A stretch of 64,000 bases of DNA from Pseudarthrobacter siccitolerans (lineage in GTDB: Bacteria; Actinomycetota; Actinomycetes; Actinomycetales; Micrococcaceae): the NCBI RefSeq assembly GCF_001046895.1, contig NZ_CAQI01000046.1, forward strand, positions 248,001-312,000. The letters are read 5' to 3'. Shown here one piece after another: positions 17,609-28,734 of this stretch (positions within the stretch are counted from its first letter, which is position 1; each line of letters opens with the position of its first letter). The notes under the pieces are model-generated. The model had not been told where the DNA came from, made no database searches, and worked only from the letters and a program-made list of their open reading frames with translations. A program made the position numbers and the translations under genes.

Positions 17609-18646
17609 TCAGCTCTTGCGGGCGTAGCCTTCCCACTTGCTGGCCTGGTGCTCGCCGTCCACAAAACGGATGGTGCCGGACTTGGAACGCATCACGATGG
17701 ACTGGGTGAGGACCTTGTCCTTGGAGTACCGGACGCCCTTGAGCAGGTCGCCGTCGGTGATGCCGGTGGCGGCGAAGTAGCAGTTGTCGCTGGAGACCAG
17801 ATCGTTGGTGGACAGGACCCGCTCGAGGTCGTGGCCGGCGTCGATGGCCTTCTGCTTTTCTTCGTCGCTGGTGGGCCACAGGCGGCCCTGGATGACACCA
17901 CCGAGGGACTTGATGGCACAGGCCGCAACGATGCCTTCCGGGGTGCCGCCGATACCCATCAGGGCGTCCACGCCGGTCCCGGAGCGGGCAGCCGCGATGG
18001 CACCGGCAACGTCGCCGTCCATGATGAATTTGGTGCGGGCGCCGGCCTCACGGATTTCCTCCACCAGGGGGCGGTGGCGGTCGCGGTCAAGGATCATCAC
18101 GTTGAGCTGGTTGACCTTTACGCCCTTGGCCTTGGCGATCAGGTGCAGGTTCTGCTTGACGGGCAGGCGGAGGTCCACCATGTCAGCCGCTTCCGGGCCG
18201 GTGACGAGCTTCTCCATGTAGAACACCGCGGAGGGGTCGAACATGGAGCCGCGCTCGGCCACGGCCAGGACGGCGAGGGCGTTATTGATGCCCAGCGCAG
18301 TGAGCCGGGTGCCGTCGATGGGGTCTACGGCCACATCGCATTCGGGGCCTGTGCCGTCACCGACGCGTTCGCCGTTGAACAGCATGGGGGCTTCGTCTTT
18401 TTCGCCTTCGCCGATGACCACAACGCCGTTGAAGTGGACTGTCTGCAGGAAGGAGCGCATGGCGTCAACGGCGGCGCCGTCGGCAGTGTTCTTGTCGCCG
18501 AAGCCAACCCAGTGGCCGCCGGCGATTGCTGCCGCCTCGGTAACACGGACAAGCTCAAGGGCGAGGTTGCGGTCCGGCTCGTCATTGCCCACAGCCAGGG
18601 ACGGGGAGATCGTGGAGTACTTCTGGGTCATGGACGCTGGTGACAC
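17609..18646 (-). CDS. glpX: Class II fructose-1,6-bisphosphatase
   Basis: A 345-residue gluconeogenic phosphatase. Metal and substrate motifs are VVVIGEGEKDEAPML, VAVDPIDGTRLTALG and MGIGGTPEGIVAACAIK. This is the main FBPase of actinobacteria. GTG 18646 is preferred because AGAGG sits 5 bases before it; ATG 18631 is in frame but has no ribosome site. It is divergent from the DUF4245 gene, and fumC lies nearby, matching the mycobacterial fum-glpX-Rv1100 group as I recall it. Confidence 0.97.
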   Translation of the reverse strand: MSPASMTQKYSTISPSLAVGNDEPDRNLALELVRVTEAAAIAGGHWVGFGDKNTADGAAVDAMRSFLQTVHFNGVVVIGEGEKDEAPMLFNGERVGDGTGPECDVAVDPIDGTRLTALGINNALAVLAVAERGSMFDPSAVFYMEKLVTGPEAADMVDLRLPVKQNLHLIAKAKGVKVNQLNVMILDRDRHRPLVEEIREAGARTKFIMDGDVAGAIAAARSGTGVDALMGIGGTPEGIVAACAIKSLGGVIQGRLWPTSDEEKQKAIDAGHDLERVLSTNDLVSSDNCYFAATGITDGDLLKGVRYSKDKVLTQSIVMRSKSGTIRFVDGEHQASKWEGYARKS

Positions 18647-18867
18647 GTGAACCTCTTCTTCGAGTGGCGATCATTGAACCCGCTCCGCCGGAACAGCGAA
18701 AGCGGTGATTCCTCTGATATCGATCATAGTCGCGGCACCGCCTTCGGGCTGCGGCATGACGCGGGGGCGCAATGTACCCGCGCGGGCTTTGGCGCCGGGC
18801 TCCCGGCGCCGTCCGGGCCGAGTGTGAGTTGTGCACCGGCATAAGGGACTATGGAGGGGTGAGCGAA

Positions 18868-19548
18868 ATGCAGGAAAAGACCAGCCCCACCCCCGAACCG
18901 GCCGGATCCGGAAGCAACAGCGGACCGGCCGCAGCGGGAGGGCAGGCCCCGGTTAAGCCAGTGATTCCGGCTGCCGCGGCCAAACGGGCCAACGCCTCGG
19001 TGATCGGGATGATCATCGCCCTGGCGCTCAGCATCGGCGCCTTCCTGCCCATCGTCCTGATGAACCCTTCCCCCAAGAGTGACGGCTACCGCCCGGACAT
19101 CGACGTCAGCGCCGCAGCCCGCAATGCGACAGATGTGGCAGGATTCACACCAGTGGCCCCGGACACTGGCAGCACCTTCCGGCCCAATTACGCCCGGTGG
19201 GAAGCCGGCACCGGAAGCGGCGTCCCCTCGTGGGAGGTTGGCTTTATCACGCCCAAGGAGTCCTTCATTGGACTCATCCAGACCCGCGCTGCCAACCCCA
19301 CCTGGCTCCTGCAGCAGACAAAGAATGCCCCGGTCACCGGATCCCGCAACGCCGGCGGGCAGGAATGGGAACTCCGGGATACCGGCAAGGGCGAAAAGTC
19401 AATGGTCCTCGAGTACCGCGGGACTACCGTCATCCTCTCGGGCGCTGCCCAACTGGACGAATTCGCCATCCTGGCAGACGCCGTCGTGAAGTCCCTGGAC
19501 AGCAATCCTGCCGTCACAGTTTCACCTGCGGCCACCGCTGCCCCCTAA
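18868..19548 (+). CDS. DUF4245 family membrane-anchored protein
   Basis: A 226-residue protein: Pro/Ala-rich cytoplasmic N-terminus, one membrane segment (SVIGMIIALALSIGAFLPIVLM, about residues 46-67), then an extracellular DUF4245 domain with YRPDIDVSAAARNA, WEVGFITPKESFIGLIQ and WELRDTGKGEKSMVLEYRG. Function is unknown. GGAGG lies 10 bases before ATG 18868; GTG 18859 is an alternative. It is divergent from glpX across a 220-base gap and runs 10 bases ahead of the carbonic anhydrase gene. Confidence 0.85.
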   Translation: MQEKTSPTPEPAGSGSNSGPAAAGGQAPVKPVIPAAAAKRANASVIGMIIALALSIGAFLPIVLMNPSPKSDGYRPDIDVSAAARNATDVAGFTPVAPDTGSTFRPNYARWEAGTGSGVPSWEVGFITPKESFIGLIQTRAANPTWLLQQTKNAPVTGSRNAGGQEWELRDTGKGEKSMVLEYRGTTVILSGAAQLDEFAILADAVVKSLDSNPAVTVSPAATAAP

Positions 19549-19558
19549 GGTAAGCAGG

Positions 19559-20173
19559 GTGACTACCTATCTGACTCCTGCCCTTGCCTGGCGCCGGATG
19601 CGCGAAGGAAATGAACGCTTCGTCGCCGGCCAGTCGTCCCACCCGAACCAGGACTCCTCGCGCCGGTCCTCGCTCGTGGAGAACCAGCACCCGTTCGCCG
19701 TGATTTTCGGCTGCTCGGATTCCCGGCTCGCAGCGGAGATCATTTTCGACGTCGGACTCGGTGACGTTTTTGTGGTGCGCACGGCAGGCCAGGTGATTGA
19801 CGACGCCGTCCTCGGCTCGCTGGAATACAGCGTGGGTGTGCTCGGCGTGCCCCTGATCGCTATCCTGGGGCACGACAGCTGCGGCGCCGTCAGCGCCACC
19901 AAGGCCGCGGTGGACACCGGCGAGATGCCGCCGGGCTTCATCCGCGACCTGGTGGAGCGCATCACGCCGTCGGTCCTCACCTCCATGCGCCAGGACAAGC
20001 ATGAGGTCAACGACATGGTGGTGGAGCACGTCAAGCAGACGTCCGAACGGCTGGTGGACAGCTCGCGTGTGATTTCGGACGCAATTGAAAGCGGGCGCAC
20101 CGCGGTCATCGGCCTCTCCTACAGCCTGGCGGAGGGGCGCGCCAACGTTGTTTCCGGGATCGGTGAGCTCTAG
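19559..20173 (+). CDS. Beta-class carbonic anhydrase
   Basis: A 204-residue zinc enzyme interconverting CO2 and bicarbonate in the cytosol. The zinc ligands are Cys52, His105 and Cys108 with the Asp54-Arg56 dyad (GCSDSR; GHDSCGA). FVVRTAGQVID marks the second active-site strand. The start is GTG 19559, preceded by AAGG/CAGG. It is probably in one operon with DUF4245 (10-base gap) and may supply bicarbonate for carboxylations. Confidence 0.96.
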   Translation: MTTYLTPALAWRRMREGNERFVAGQSSHPNQDSSRRSSLVENQHPFAVIFGCSDSRLAAEIIFDVGLGDVFVVRTAGQVIDDAVLGSLEYSVGVLGVPLIAILGHDSCGAVSATKAAVDTGEMPPGFIRDLVERITPSVLTSMRQDKHEVNDMVVEHVKQTSERLVDSSRVISDAIESGRTAVIGLSYSLAEGRANVVSGIGEL

Positions 20174-20237
20174 GGCGGGGGTAAAAACCCGCCCGTAGCA
20201 TGCTCTTCACGGTTTTCGATGGCGCGCCGGATCGCCC

Positions 20238-20243
20238 TAAGCT
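20238..20243 (+). promoter_or_regulatory. -10 box of leaderless fumC promoter
   Basis: TAAGCT, then 6 bases, then ATG 20250. A weak -35 (TTCGAT, 20215-20220) is 17 bases upstream. Confidence 0.55.
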
Positions 20244-20249
20244 AGCCCC

Positions 20250-21677
20250 ATGACTTCCACTGAAGAGTTCCGCATTGAACATGACACGATGGGCGAAGTC
20301 CGCGTCCCCGTGAACGCACTGTACCGCGCGCAGACGCAGCGGGCAGTGGAGAACTTCCCTATTTCCGGCAAGACCCTGGAACGTGCCCACATTGAGGCAC
20401 TGGCCCGGGTCAAGAAGGCGGCTGCCCAAGCCAACGCTGAACTGGGTGTGCTCGACGGCGAGCTTGCCAAGGCCATCGCAGACGCGGCGGATGAGGTGGC
20501 CGCCGGGAAGTACGACGGCGACTTCCCCATCGATGTCTTCCAGACGGGCTCCGGCACGTCCTCGAACATGAACACCAACGAGGTCATCGCCGAGCTCGCC
20601 TCGCGTGCCCTGAAAGCGGCCGGCAGCGACAAGGTTGTCCACCCGAACGACCACGTCAACGCCTCGCAGTCCTCGAACGACGTGTTCCCCACGTCGGTGC
20701 ACGTCGCGGCGACCTCGGCCCTGATCAACGACCTCATCCCGGCCCTCGGCTATCTGGCCGAGTCGCTGGAGCGCAAGGCCGTGGAGTTCAAGGACGTCGT
20801 TAAGTCCGGCCGTACGCACCTCATGGACGCCACCCCGGTGACCCTGGGCCAGGAGTTCGGCGGCTACGCCGCACAGGTCCGCTACGGCATCGAGCGCATC
20901 AACGCCTCACTCCCCCGCGTTGCCGAAGTTCCGCTCGGCGGCACGGCCGTGGGTACCGGCATCAACACTCCGGCCGGTTTCCCGGAGCGCGTGATCGAAC
21001 TGCTGGCCACCGACACCGGGCTCCCGCTCACCGAGGCCCGTGACCACTTCGAGGCCCAGGCCAACCGCGACGGCCTCATTGAAGCGTCGAGCCAGCTGCG
21101 CAACATCGCGATCTCCTTCATGAAGATCAACAACGACCTGCGCTGGATGGGCTCGGGCCCCAACACCGGCCTGGGCGAGATCGCCATCCCGGACCTGCAG
21201 CCCGGCTCCTCGATCATGCCCGGCAAGGTCAACCCCGTGATCTGCGAAGCGTCCATCATGGTGGCCGCCCAGGTCATCGGCAACGACACCGCCATCGCCT
21301 GGTCCGGAACCAACGGCGCCTTCGAACTGAACGTCGGCATCCCGGTCATGGCCTCCAACCTGCTCGAGTCCATCCGCCTGCTGGCCAACACCAGCCGCGT
21401 GATGGCGGACAAGATGATCGACGGCATCACGGCCAATGTGGAGCGCGCCCGATTCCTGGCCGAGGCTTCCCCGTCCATCGTCACCCCGCTGAACAAGTAC
21501 ATCGGGTACGAGAACGCAGCCAAGATCGCCAAGACGGCTGTGGCCGAGGGCCTCACCGTCCGCCAGGCCACCGAGAAGCTCGGCTTCGTCGGTGACGGCG
21601 AAGGCCAGGTCACCGAGGCCGACCTCGACAAGGCCCTGGATGTCACCACCATGACGGCTCCGGCGCACAAGGCGTAG
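20250..21677 (+). CDS. fumC: Class II fumarate hydratase
   Basis: A 475-residue homotetrameric TCA-cycle enzyme (fumarate to malate), iron-independent. Motifs: [54 protein letters not shown] and the superfamily signature [11 protein letters not shown]. Its length is typical. The promoter is leaderless. Two large inverted repeats lie just past its stop. Confidence 0.98.
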   Translation: MTSTEEFRIEHDTMGEVRVPVNALYRAQTQRAVENFPISGKTLERAHIEALARVKKAAAQANAELGVLDGELAKAIADAADEVAAGKYDGDFPIDVFQTGSGTSSNMNTNEVIAELASRALKAAGSDKVVHPNDHVNASQSSNDVFPTSVHVAATSALINDLIPALGYLAESLERKAVEFKDVVKSGRTHLMDATPVTLGQEFGGYAAQVRYGIERINASLPRVAEVPLGGTAVGTGINTPAGFPERVIELLATDTGLPLTEARDHFEAQANRDGLIEASSQLRNIAISFMKINNDLRWMGSGPNTGLGEIAIPDLQPGSSIMPGKVNPVICEASIMVAAQVIGNDTAIAWSGTNGAFELNVGIPVMASNLLESIRLLANTSRVMADKMIDGITANVERARFLAEASPSIVTPLNKYIGYENAAKIAKTAVAEGLTVRQATEKLGFVGDGEGQVTEADLDKALDVTTMTAPAHKA

Positions 21678-21697
21678 CCTCCGCACTAACCGCTCAA

Positions 21698-21749
21698 GTA
21701 CGACGACGGCCGGTACCTTTCGCACGAAAGGTACCGGCCGTCGTCGTAC
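21698..21749. terminator. 52-base near-perfect palindrome after fumC
   Basis: 25-bp perfectly complementary arms (beginning GTACGACGACGGCCGG) around a 2-base centre CA, 20 bases past the fumC stop. No T tract follows. It may act as a terminator or an RNA 3'-end protector. Confidence 0.7.
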
Positions 21750-21771
21750 TGCCCCCACCCCTCCCCCACCT

Positions 21772-21838
21772 TGGAGTTTTTGTCCAGATATGCAGACTTC
21801 CGCACCCCTGAAACCTGCATATCTGGACAAAAACTCCA
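21772..21838. repeat. Long AT-rich inverted repeat between fumC and tetR
   Basis: 24-bp perfect arms (starting TGGAGTTTTTGTCCAG, ending CTGGACAAAAACTCCA) around a 19-base loop. Its base composition is unlike the GC-rich surroundings. Each strand of the stem carries a T5/A5 run, so it could terminate transcription or be a dispersed repeat. Confidence 0.7.
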
Positions 21839-21855
21839 TCGGGTAAGGGATTAAG

Positions 21856-21880
21856 TTGCACTCTAGCTAATAGAGTGCAA
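21856..21880. promoter_or_regulatory. TetR operator upstream of tetR-efflux operon
   Basis: Perfect 10-bp arms TTGCACTCTA / TAGAGTGCAA with a 5-base spacer GCTAA. It ends 11 bases before the tetR start and overlaps the expected -10 region (TAGAGT), as in autorepressed TetR systems. Confidence 0.8.
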
Positions 21881-21891
21881 AACTTTACTTT

Positions 21892-24242
<2,351 letters not shown>

Positions 24243-24287
24243 CCGCCGTCGAACTCCTGCCGGCTGTGGTCCGGGAGTGCCGGACCG

Positions 24288-24326
24288 GCCGGGGCGCCGC
24301 GATCCTGGGGGTTGCGGCGCCCCGGC
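24288..24326. terminator. Terminator between MFS and Nudix genes
   Basis: 13-bp perfect arms (GCCGGGGCGCCGC and its complement) with a 13-base loop in the 126-base gap between converging genes. A second small dyad, GGGCCC-N3-GGGCCC, follows near 24340. Confidence 0.6.
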
Positions 24327-24368
24327 TGCATTCCCGGGCCCTGCGGGCCCTGGGGCGGCAGGGTGCTG

Positions 24369-24839
24369 TCAGGGTTCGAAGTGGGCTGCCTCTGCCGGAG
24401 CAAGGGCACAGTGGATGCTGGTGAGGTGCCCGGGCATCAGGTCAGGGAGTTCATCCAGGCCGAACCAGCCGACGGCAATGGACTCATCATCGTTGACCCG
24501 GGCAGTTCCCGATACGTAGCGGCAGAGGAATACCACGTCCAGGAACTCGCAGACGTCACCGTTGGGATAGGTGATGGGGCCCACCGCGCCGACGGACACA
24601 ACACGCTCCGGTTCGGCCACCACTGCGGTTTCCTCGAAAATCTCCCGCACCAGGCCGCGCGCGGGCTGCTCGCCCGGGTCGAGCATTCCACTGATCAGGG
24701 CCCATTGCCTGTTGTCCGCACGGCGGGCCAGCAGGACCCGGCCCGAGTCATCGACCACCACTCCCCGGACGCCGGGGACCCACAGAGGGTCGTTGCCGAT
24801 TTTTTCGCGAAGTTTCAGGACGTAGTCAGGCGCAGGCAT
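24369..24839 (-). CDS. Nudix hydrolase
   Basis: A 156-residue Nudix protein. The Nudix box spans GMLDPGEQPARGLVREIF and EETAVVA (G-x5-E-x7-REUxEE), with Ala in place of the last conserved Gly. The metal-binding glutamates are intact. It likely hydrolyses an NDP-X substrate, perhaps an oxidised nucleotide or NADH-like compound. The leaderless start at ATG 24839 follows TAGGCT by 6 bases. Confidence 0.92.
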   Translation of the reverse strand: MPAPDYVLKLREKIGNDPLWVPGVRGVVVDDSGRVLLARRADNRQWALISGMLDPGEQPARGLVREIFEETAVVAEPERVVSVGAVGPITYPNGDVCEFLDVVFLCRYVSGTARVNDDESIAVGWFGLDELPDLMPGHLTSIHCALAPAEAAHFEP

Positions 24840-24845
24840 TAAGCC

Positions 24846-24851
24846 AGCCTA
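24846..24851 (-). promoter_or_regulatory. -10 box of leaderless Nudix gene
   Basis: TAGGCT on the minus strand, 6 bases before ATG 24839. Confidence 0.5.
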
Positions 24852-24884
24852 CCGAACTGCCTGCCCCACAGCTCAGCCCGCCTG

Positions 24885-25439
24885 TCAGGCAGGCAGCAGC
24901 ATCGCGGCCCCGGCGCCGGCGAGCATAAACGGCCCGAACGGGATGGACGACTTCAAGGTCCCCCTGCGCGCGGCCAGCAGGGCAATGGACCACAGGCCGC
25001 CCAGCAGGAAAGCCAGGAAGGTACCGGCGAACAGGTGGCCCCACCCCAGGTAGCCGAGGTACATGCCCAGGACGCCGGCCAGTTTCACGTCGCCGAAACC
25101 CATCCCGGGCGGGTAGGCAAACCTGAGGAGGAAGTAGAAAAGCCACAGGATGCCGGCACCGGCCACTATCCGCAGGGCCGGCATGGCCATCAACCCAGCA
25201 CTCCAGCCATCCGGCCCCTGCACCGCACCAGCGCCGACGTCGGCAAAGATGGCAGCCGCGAGCAGGAGGACACCGGCCACAGCGTAGGAGGGGAAAACGA
25301 TCCGGTTGGGCAGGAGGTGATGCCGGACGTCGATCACCGTAAGCCGGACGGCCATCACCGCAAAGTAGGCGCAGGCAGCAAGCACCAGCCAGAAGGCCAG
25401 CGGGGTCTGCGCCCAGAGTTCGCCCAGTCGTTGGATCAC
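24885..25439 (-). CDS. A24-family prepilin peptidase (short form)
   Basis: A 184-residue membrane aspartyl protease. The two catalytic aspartates are in IDVRHHLLPNRIV and MGFGDVKLAG. It has about six hydrophobic segments and lacks the N-terminal methyltransferase domain of PilD. This short form usually serves Flp/Tad or competence-like pilins, but no pilus gene is in this window. The start is GTG 25439, 6 bases after a TAGCAT box on the minus strand. Confidence 0.88.
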   Translation of the reverse strand: MIQRLGELWAQTPLAFWLVLAACAYFAVMAVRLTVIDVRHHLLPNRIVFPSYAVAGVLLLAAAIFADVGAGAVQGPDGWSAGLMAMPALRIVAGAGILWLFYFLLRFAYPPGMGFGDVKLAGVLGMYLGYLGWGHLFAGTFLAFLLGGLWSIALLAARRGTLKSSIPFGPFMLAGAGAAMLLPA

Positions 25440-25445
25440 CCTCGG

Positions 25446-25451
25446 ATGCTA
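25446..25451 (-). promoter_or_regulatory. -10 box of leaderless prepilin peptidase gene
   Basis: TAGCAT on the minus strand, then 6 bases, then GTG 25439. It is divergent from the TAAACT box at 25486. Confidence 0.5.
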
Positions 25452-25485
25452 CTGGATTTCCGCTCCCGCGCGCACCGCCCGCGCG

Positions 25486-25491
25486 TAAACT
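25486..25491 (+). promoter_or_regulatory. -10 box of leaderless hypothetical gene
   Basis: TAAACT, then 6 bases, then ATG 25498. It supports ATG over the GTG at 25492. Confidence 0.5.
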
Positions 25492-25497
25492 GTGGAT

Positions 25498-26289
25498 ATG
25501 GCGACCTGGGACTCCCGGCACCGGATAAATCCGGACAGCAGTTCAGCCGCCGCGGATCCTGCCCTTTTCCGGAATCTGTGCAGGTCCTCGCCCTGGAAGT
25601 GGCAGTCCCTGCGCTTTGAATACTGGGATGAGCCCTTTACCGAAGCGCCCAGCCCGGCAGCGCCCCTGGTCCGGGCATGGCTGCGCCGCCCCGGCGCCCT
25701 CCGGCTCGAAACCGCGGACGGACTCGTCCTGCACAGCACCACCGGAATCAATGATTCCAAGGATGGCCTCTACGTCAGCGCCACCCGGAAGTCCTGGCTC
25801 CTTCCACCGCACCTGGTGACGCCCGTTTACGACGACCAGGGCCTGGTCCGGCGCCGCCCGGAAGCAGCCTACGGCGAACCGGGCTTCGGCAACGGCCGGT
25901 TCGCCGCGGCCCTGGACCCGGTGGAACTGGCCGGCAACGCGCCGGTGCCCATCGAATTCCCCGGCAGCAATACCGTGGAAGTCCATGGGGTCAGCTCCCG
26001 GAACCACGAGGGCCGCCCGGTCCTGGAAGCAGTGGTGAGCCCCACGGCCGCATATCACCCGGCCTATCCAGCCTCGCCGCTGTGCCTGCCTGGAAGGTCC
26101 CGGATCCGGGTGGATCTGGGAACGGGTGTATGCGTGGCAAGCCAGTCACTGGAACCAGGGACCGAGGAATACGGCCATTGGCTGCGCATCCTCGCAGTGG
26201 ACGAATACATGCTGGACGACCTGTTCGTCGCCCAGTCAATGAGCCTCACCGATGTCCGCCAGCACATCAGCTGGGAGATCCCCGCCTGA
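25498..26289 (+). CDS. Hypothetical protein
   Basis: I do not recognise this 263-residue protein. It is soluble, with no signal peptide or membrane segment, and rich in Pro, Ala and Trp. It contains LRLETADGLVLHSTTGINDS, KSWLLPPHLVTPVYDDQG, and a C-terminal part (RIRVDLGTGVCVASQSLEPG, ILAVDEYMLDDLFVAQ) with lipoprotein-localisation or regulator-like beta strands. Its codon use looks like that of its neighbours. It sits between a divergent prepilin peptidase and a GNAT gene, each with its own leaderless promoter. Confidence 0.8.
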   Translation: MATWDSRHRINPDSSSAAADPALFRNLCRSSPWKWQSLRFEYWDEPFTEAPSPAAPLVRAWLRRPGALRLETADGLVLHSTTGINDSKDGLYVSATRKSWLLPPHLVTPVYDDQGLVRRRPEAAYGEPGFGNGRFAAALDPVELAGNAPVPIEFPGSNTVEVHGVSSRNHEGRPVLEAVVSPTAAYHPAYPASPLCLPGRSRIRVDLGTGVCVASQSLEPGTEEYGHWLRILAVDEYMLDDLFVAQSMSLTDVRQHISWEIPA

Positions 26290-26319
26290 GGATGGCAAGC
26301 CCTGGATGCGGCCGTCGGC

Positions 26320-26325
26320 TAGGCT
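26320..26325 (+). promoter_or_regulatory. -10 box of leaderless GNAT gene
   Basis: TAGGCT, then 6 bases, then ATG 26332. Confidence 0.5.
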
Positions 26326-26331
26326 TCGCGA

Positions 26332-26982
26332 ATGACAACAATAAGTGACGTCTGGCCACTTTTTGGCCTTCGGCTGGCCACTCCCCGCCTTGAACTCCGC
26401 CCCATCAGGGATGAGGACATCCCGGCCGCCGTGGAGGCTGCCCGCAGCGGTATTCACGACGCCGGCCGGAACCCGTTCAGCACCCCTTGGACGGAGCTCC
26501 CGGCGGAGGAGCTCGGGCCCAACATGGCCCGCTGGTATTGGCGCTGCCGGGCGGAGTTCACACCGGAGGCGTGGACCCTGCTGCTCGGGATCTGGCACGA
26601 CGGCAGGTTCGTTGGCTGCCAGGACGTCGGCGCCAAGGACTTCGCCAGGCTGAAGACAGTCAGCACCGGCTCATGGCTCAAGCAGTCCGTGCAGGGCCAG
26701 GGCCTGGGCAAGGAGATGCGCGCCGCCGTCGCACTCTACGCCTTCGACTGGCTGGACGCAGAAGCAGCCGAATCGGAAGCTGCCCTCTGGAATGAGGCCT
26801 CCCTCGGCGTCTCCCGCGCCCTCGGCTACGAGTTGAACGGCATCACCCGGAAGGCCTGGGGCCCAAAAGTCGAAACCGTCCAACACGTCCGCCTCACCCC
26901 GGAATCCTTCAAACGCCCCGACTGGACCCTGCAGGTAGAGGGCCACGAAGCAGCGGCGAAGTTCCTCAAGATCGGCGACTGA
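26332..26982 (+). CDS. GNAT family N-acetyltransferase (RimJ/RimL-like)
   Basis: A 216-residue acetyl-CoA-dependent acetyltransferase. LRLATPRLELRPIRDEDIPA is the usual start of RimJ/RimL-type enzymes. The acetyl-CoA loop is SVQGQGLGKEMRAAVALYAF, and NEASLGVSRALGYELNG is the C-terminal motif. The acceptor is unknown. It is convergent with the PhoH gene. Confidence 0.9.
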   Translation: MTTISDVWPLFGLRLATPRLELRPIRDEDIPAAVEAARSGIHDAGRNPFSTPWTELPAEELGPNMARWYWRCRAEFTPEAWTLLLGIWHDGRFVGCQDVGAKDFARLKTVSTGSWLKQSVQGQGLGKEMRAAVALYAFDWLDAEAAESEAALWNEASLGVSRALGYELNGITRKAWGPKVETVQHVRLTPESFKRPDWTLQVEGHEAAAKFLKIGD

Positions 26983-26990
26983 CGGGACCT

Positions 26991-27071
26991 GGTGCCCGGG
27001 TGCGCCTTCCGGCAGCGTGCGTCAGAGGCGAGGAACGAGCCAGCACGCAGAGGAAGGGGCACCCGGGCACC
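26991..27071. terminator. Long bidirectional hairpin between GNAT and phoH genes
   Basis: 20-bp arms (26991-27010 and 27052-27071) with a single mismatch; an inner GCGTGC/GCACGC stem shortens the loop. It lies between converging stops and shares its GTGCCCGGGTGC core with the ahcY terminator. Confidence 0.75.
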
Positions 27072-27076
27072 CCCGC

Positions 27077-28495
27077 TTAACCTTCGAGCAGTTCCGTCAC
27101 CAGGGCTGCGATCGGCGAGCGTTCGGAGCGGGTCAGTGTGATGTGGCCGAAGAGCGGGTGTCCTTTCAGGGTTTCGACGACGGCGGCGATTCCGTCATGG
27201 CGTCCGACGCGGAGGTTGTCACGCTGGGCGACGTCGTGGGTGAGGACGATCTTCGAGTTCTGGCCGATCCGGCTCATGACCGTCAGCAGTACGTTCTTTT
27301 CGAGCGACTGGGCCTCATCCACAATCACGAAGGCGTCGTGGAGGGAGCGGCCGCGGATGTGGGTGAGGGGCATAACCTCGAGCATGCCGCGGTCCATGAC
27401 CTCCTCCACCACTTCCTGGCTCACCAGCGCGCCGAGGGTGTCAAAAACGGCCTGCGCCCAGGGGTTCATCTTCTCGGACTCCGAGCCCGGAAGGTAGCCC
27501 AGTTCCTGCCCGCCCACGGCGTAGAGCGGCCGGAACACAATCACCTTGCGGTGCTCGCGGCGTTCCAGGACAGCCTCCAGGCCGGCGCACAGGGCCAGCG
27601 CCGACTTGCCGGTTCCTGCCCGGCCGCCGATGGAAACGATGCCGACGGCGGGATCCATCAGCATGTCGATGGCCAGCCGCTGTTCCGCGGACCGTCCGTG
27701 CAGGCCGAAAACGTCCCGGTCGCCCTTCACCAGGCGGACCTGCTTGTCGGGGCCGACACGGCCCAGGGCAGAGCCCCGGTTGGACAGCAGCACCAGCCCG
27801 GTGTTGACCGGCAGCTCAGCCGCTGCCGGGATGAAGACGGGCTCGTGGCCGTAAAGCGTGTTGATCTCCTGCTCGCCGGCCTCCACCTCGGCCACACCGG
27901 TCCAGCCCGAATCCTTCACCAGCTCGTTGCGGTATTCGTCGGCGGTGAGCCCCATCGCCGAGGCCTTGACGCGCATGGGCAGGTCCTTGGACACCACCGT
28001 GACGTCCCGGCCTTCATTCGCGAGGTTCTTCGCGACGGCGAGAATGCGGCTGTCGTTGTCCCCGCTGCGGAAGCCCAGCGGCAGCACCTCCGAGGAAATG
28101 TGGTTCAGTTCCACCACCAGGGTGCCGCCGTCATCACCGATCGGAATGGGCTGGTTCAGTCCACCGTGTTTGACGCGCAGGTCGTCGAGGAGCCGGAGTG
28201 CCTTGCGCGCGAAGTAGCCAAGTTCGGGATCGTGCCGCTTGGCCTCAAGCTCGGTGATGACCACAACCGGAACCACAACCTCATGCTCCGCAAAGCGCAG
28301 CAGGGCGCGGGGGTCCGAGAGCAGGACGGAGGTGTCGATCACAAAGGTGTGGATGGTGGCTTCCCTTCCAGGAACAGCAAAACCGGCCGCGGTTTCTTCC
28401 GCTGCACCGGTTTCTAAGGTGGCTCGCATGGCGCGAGAGGTAGCTTTCTCTCCCTGGTCGGAAAGGACCGCGGGCAGTTGTTCAGAAGTAGCCAC
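27077..28495 (-). CDS. PhoH-like ATPase with N-terminal PIN domain
   Basis: A 472-residue PIN-PhoH (PhoH2-type) protein. The PIN nuclease part begins [19 protein letters not shown] and contains the acidic residues of [11 protein letters not shown]. The PhoH part has the Walker A region [35 protein letters not shown] and Walker [14 protein letters not shown]. Family members unwind and cut RNA. The start is GTG 28495, with GGAG 5 bases upstream; the frame stays open further but the extension has no family match. Confidence 0.93.
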   Translation of the reverse strand: MATSEQLPAVLSDQGEKATSRAMRATLETGAAEETAAGFAVPGREATIHTFVIDTSVLLSDPRALLRFAEHEVVVPVVVITELEAKRHDPELGYFARKALRLLDDLRVKHGGLNQPIPIGDDGGTLVVELNHISSEVLPLGFRSGDNDSRILAVAKNLANEGRDVTVVSKDLPMRVKASAMGLTADEYRNELVKDSGWTGVAEVEAGEQEINTLYGHEPVFIPAAAELPVNTGLVLLSNRGSALGRVGPDKQVRLVKGDRDVFGLHGRSAEQRLAIDMLMDPAVGIVSIGGRAGTGKSALALCAGLEAVLERREHRKVIVFRPLYAVGGQELGYLPGSESEKMNPWAQAVFDTLGALVSQEVVEEVMDRGMLEVMPLTHIRGRSLHDAFVIVDEAQSLEKNVLLTVMSRIGQNSKIVLTHDVAQRDNLRVGRHDGIAAVVETLKGHPLFGHITLTRSERSPIAALVTELLEG

Positions 28496-28734
28496 ATCGA
28501 CTCCAGCCCCGGGCACAAGCCCGGATGTGTTAGTGGTGAGCCGGCTCGGCCATGAGGCCGGGTCCGGCCTCCCATACAACCGGTGCGATGTCTCGCTCCA
28601 TGTACTGGCCTCCCCGATCAGCCGGCGGTTTTGCCTGCTGATGGATATAACGTAAATCCATCGGAAGTAATTTCCGCAACCATTACGCGGCGATTCTTGT
28701 TGCGGCCGCGTGAACACGCGGTAAACCGGGAATG
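28496..28734 (-). promoter_or_regulatory. phoH upstream region with dyad and hairpin
   Basis: 239 bases without a gene. It contains a GATGGAT-N9-ATCCATC dyad (28640-28662), embedded in an AT-rich patch with possible promoter elements, and a CCGCGTG-AA-CACGCGG hairpin (28706-28721) 14 bases past the prenyltransferase stop, a likely weak terminator. Confidence 0.45.

Noticed and set aside
16922..18643. 573-codon open frame on the plus strand
   Set aside because: Antisense to the FemX-like and glpX genes; low-complexity translation without a recognisable domain.
18772..18867. Upstream extension of the DUF4245 protein from ATG 18772
   Set aside because: The extra 32 residues are Arg/Cys-rich and unlike the family, and the GGAGG site serves 18868.
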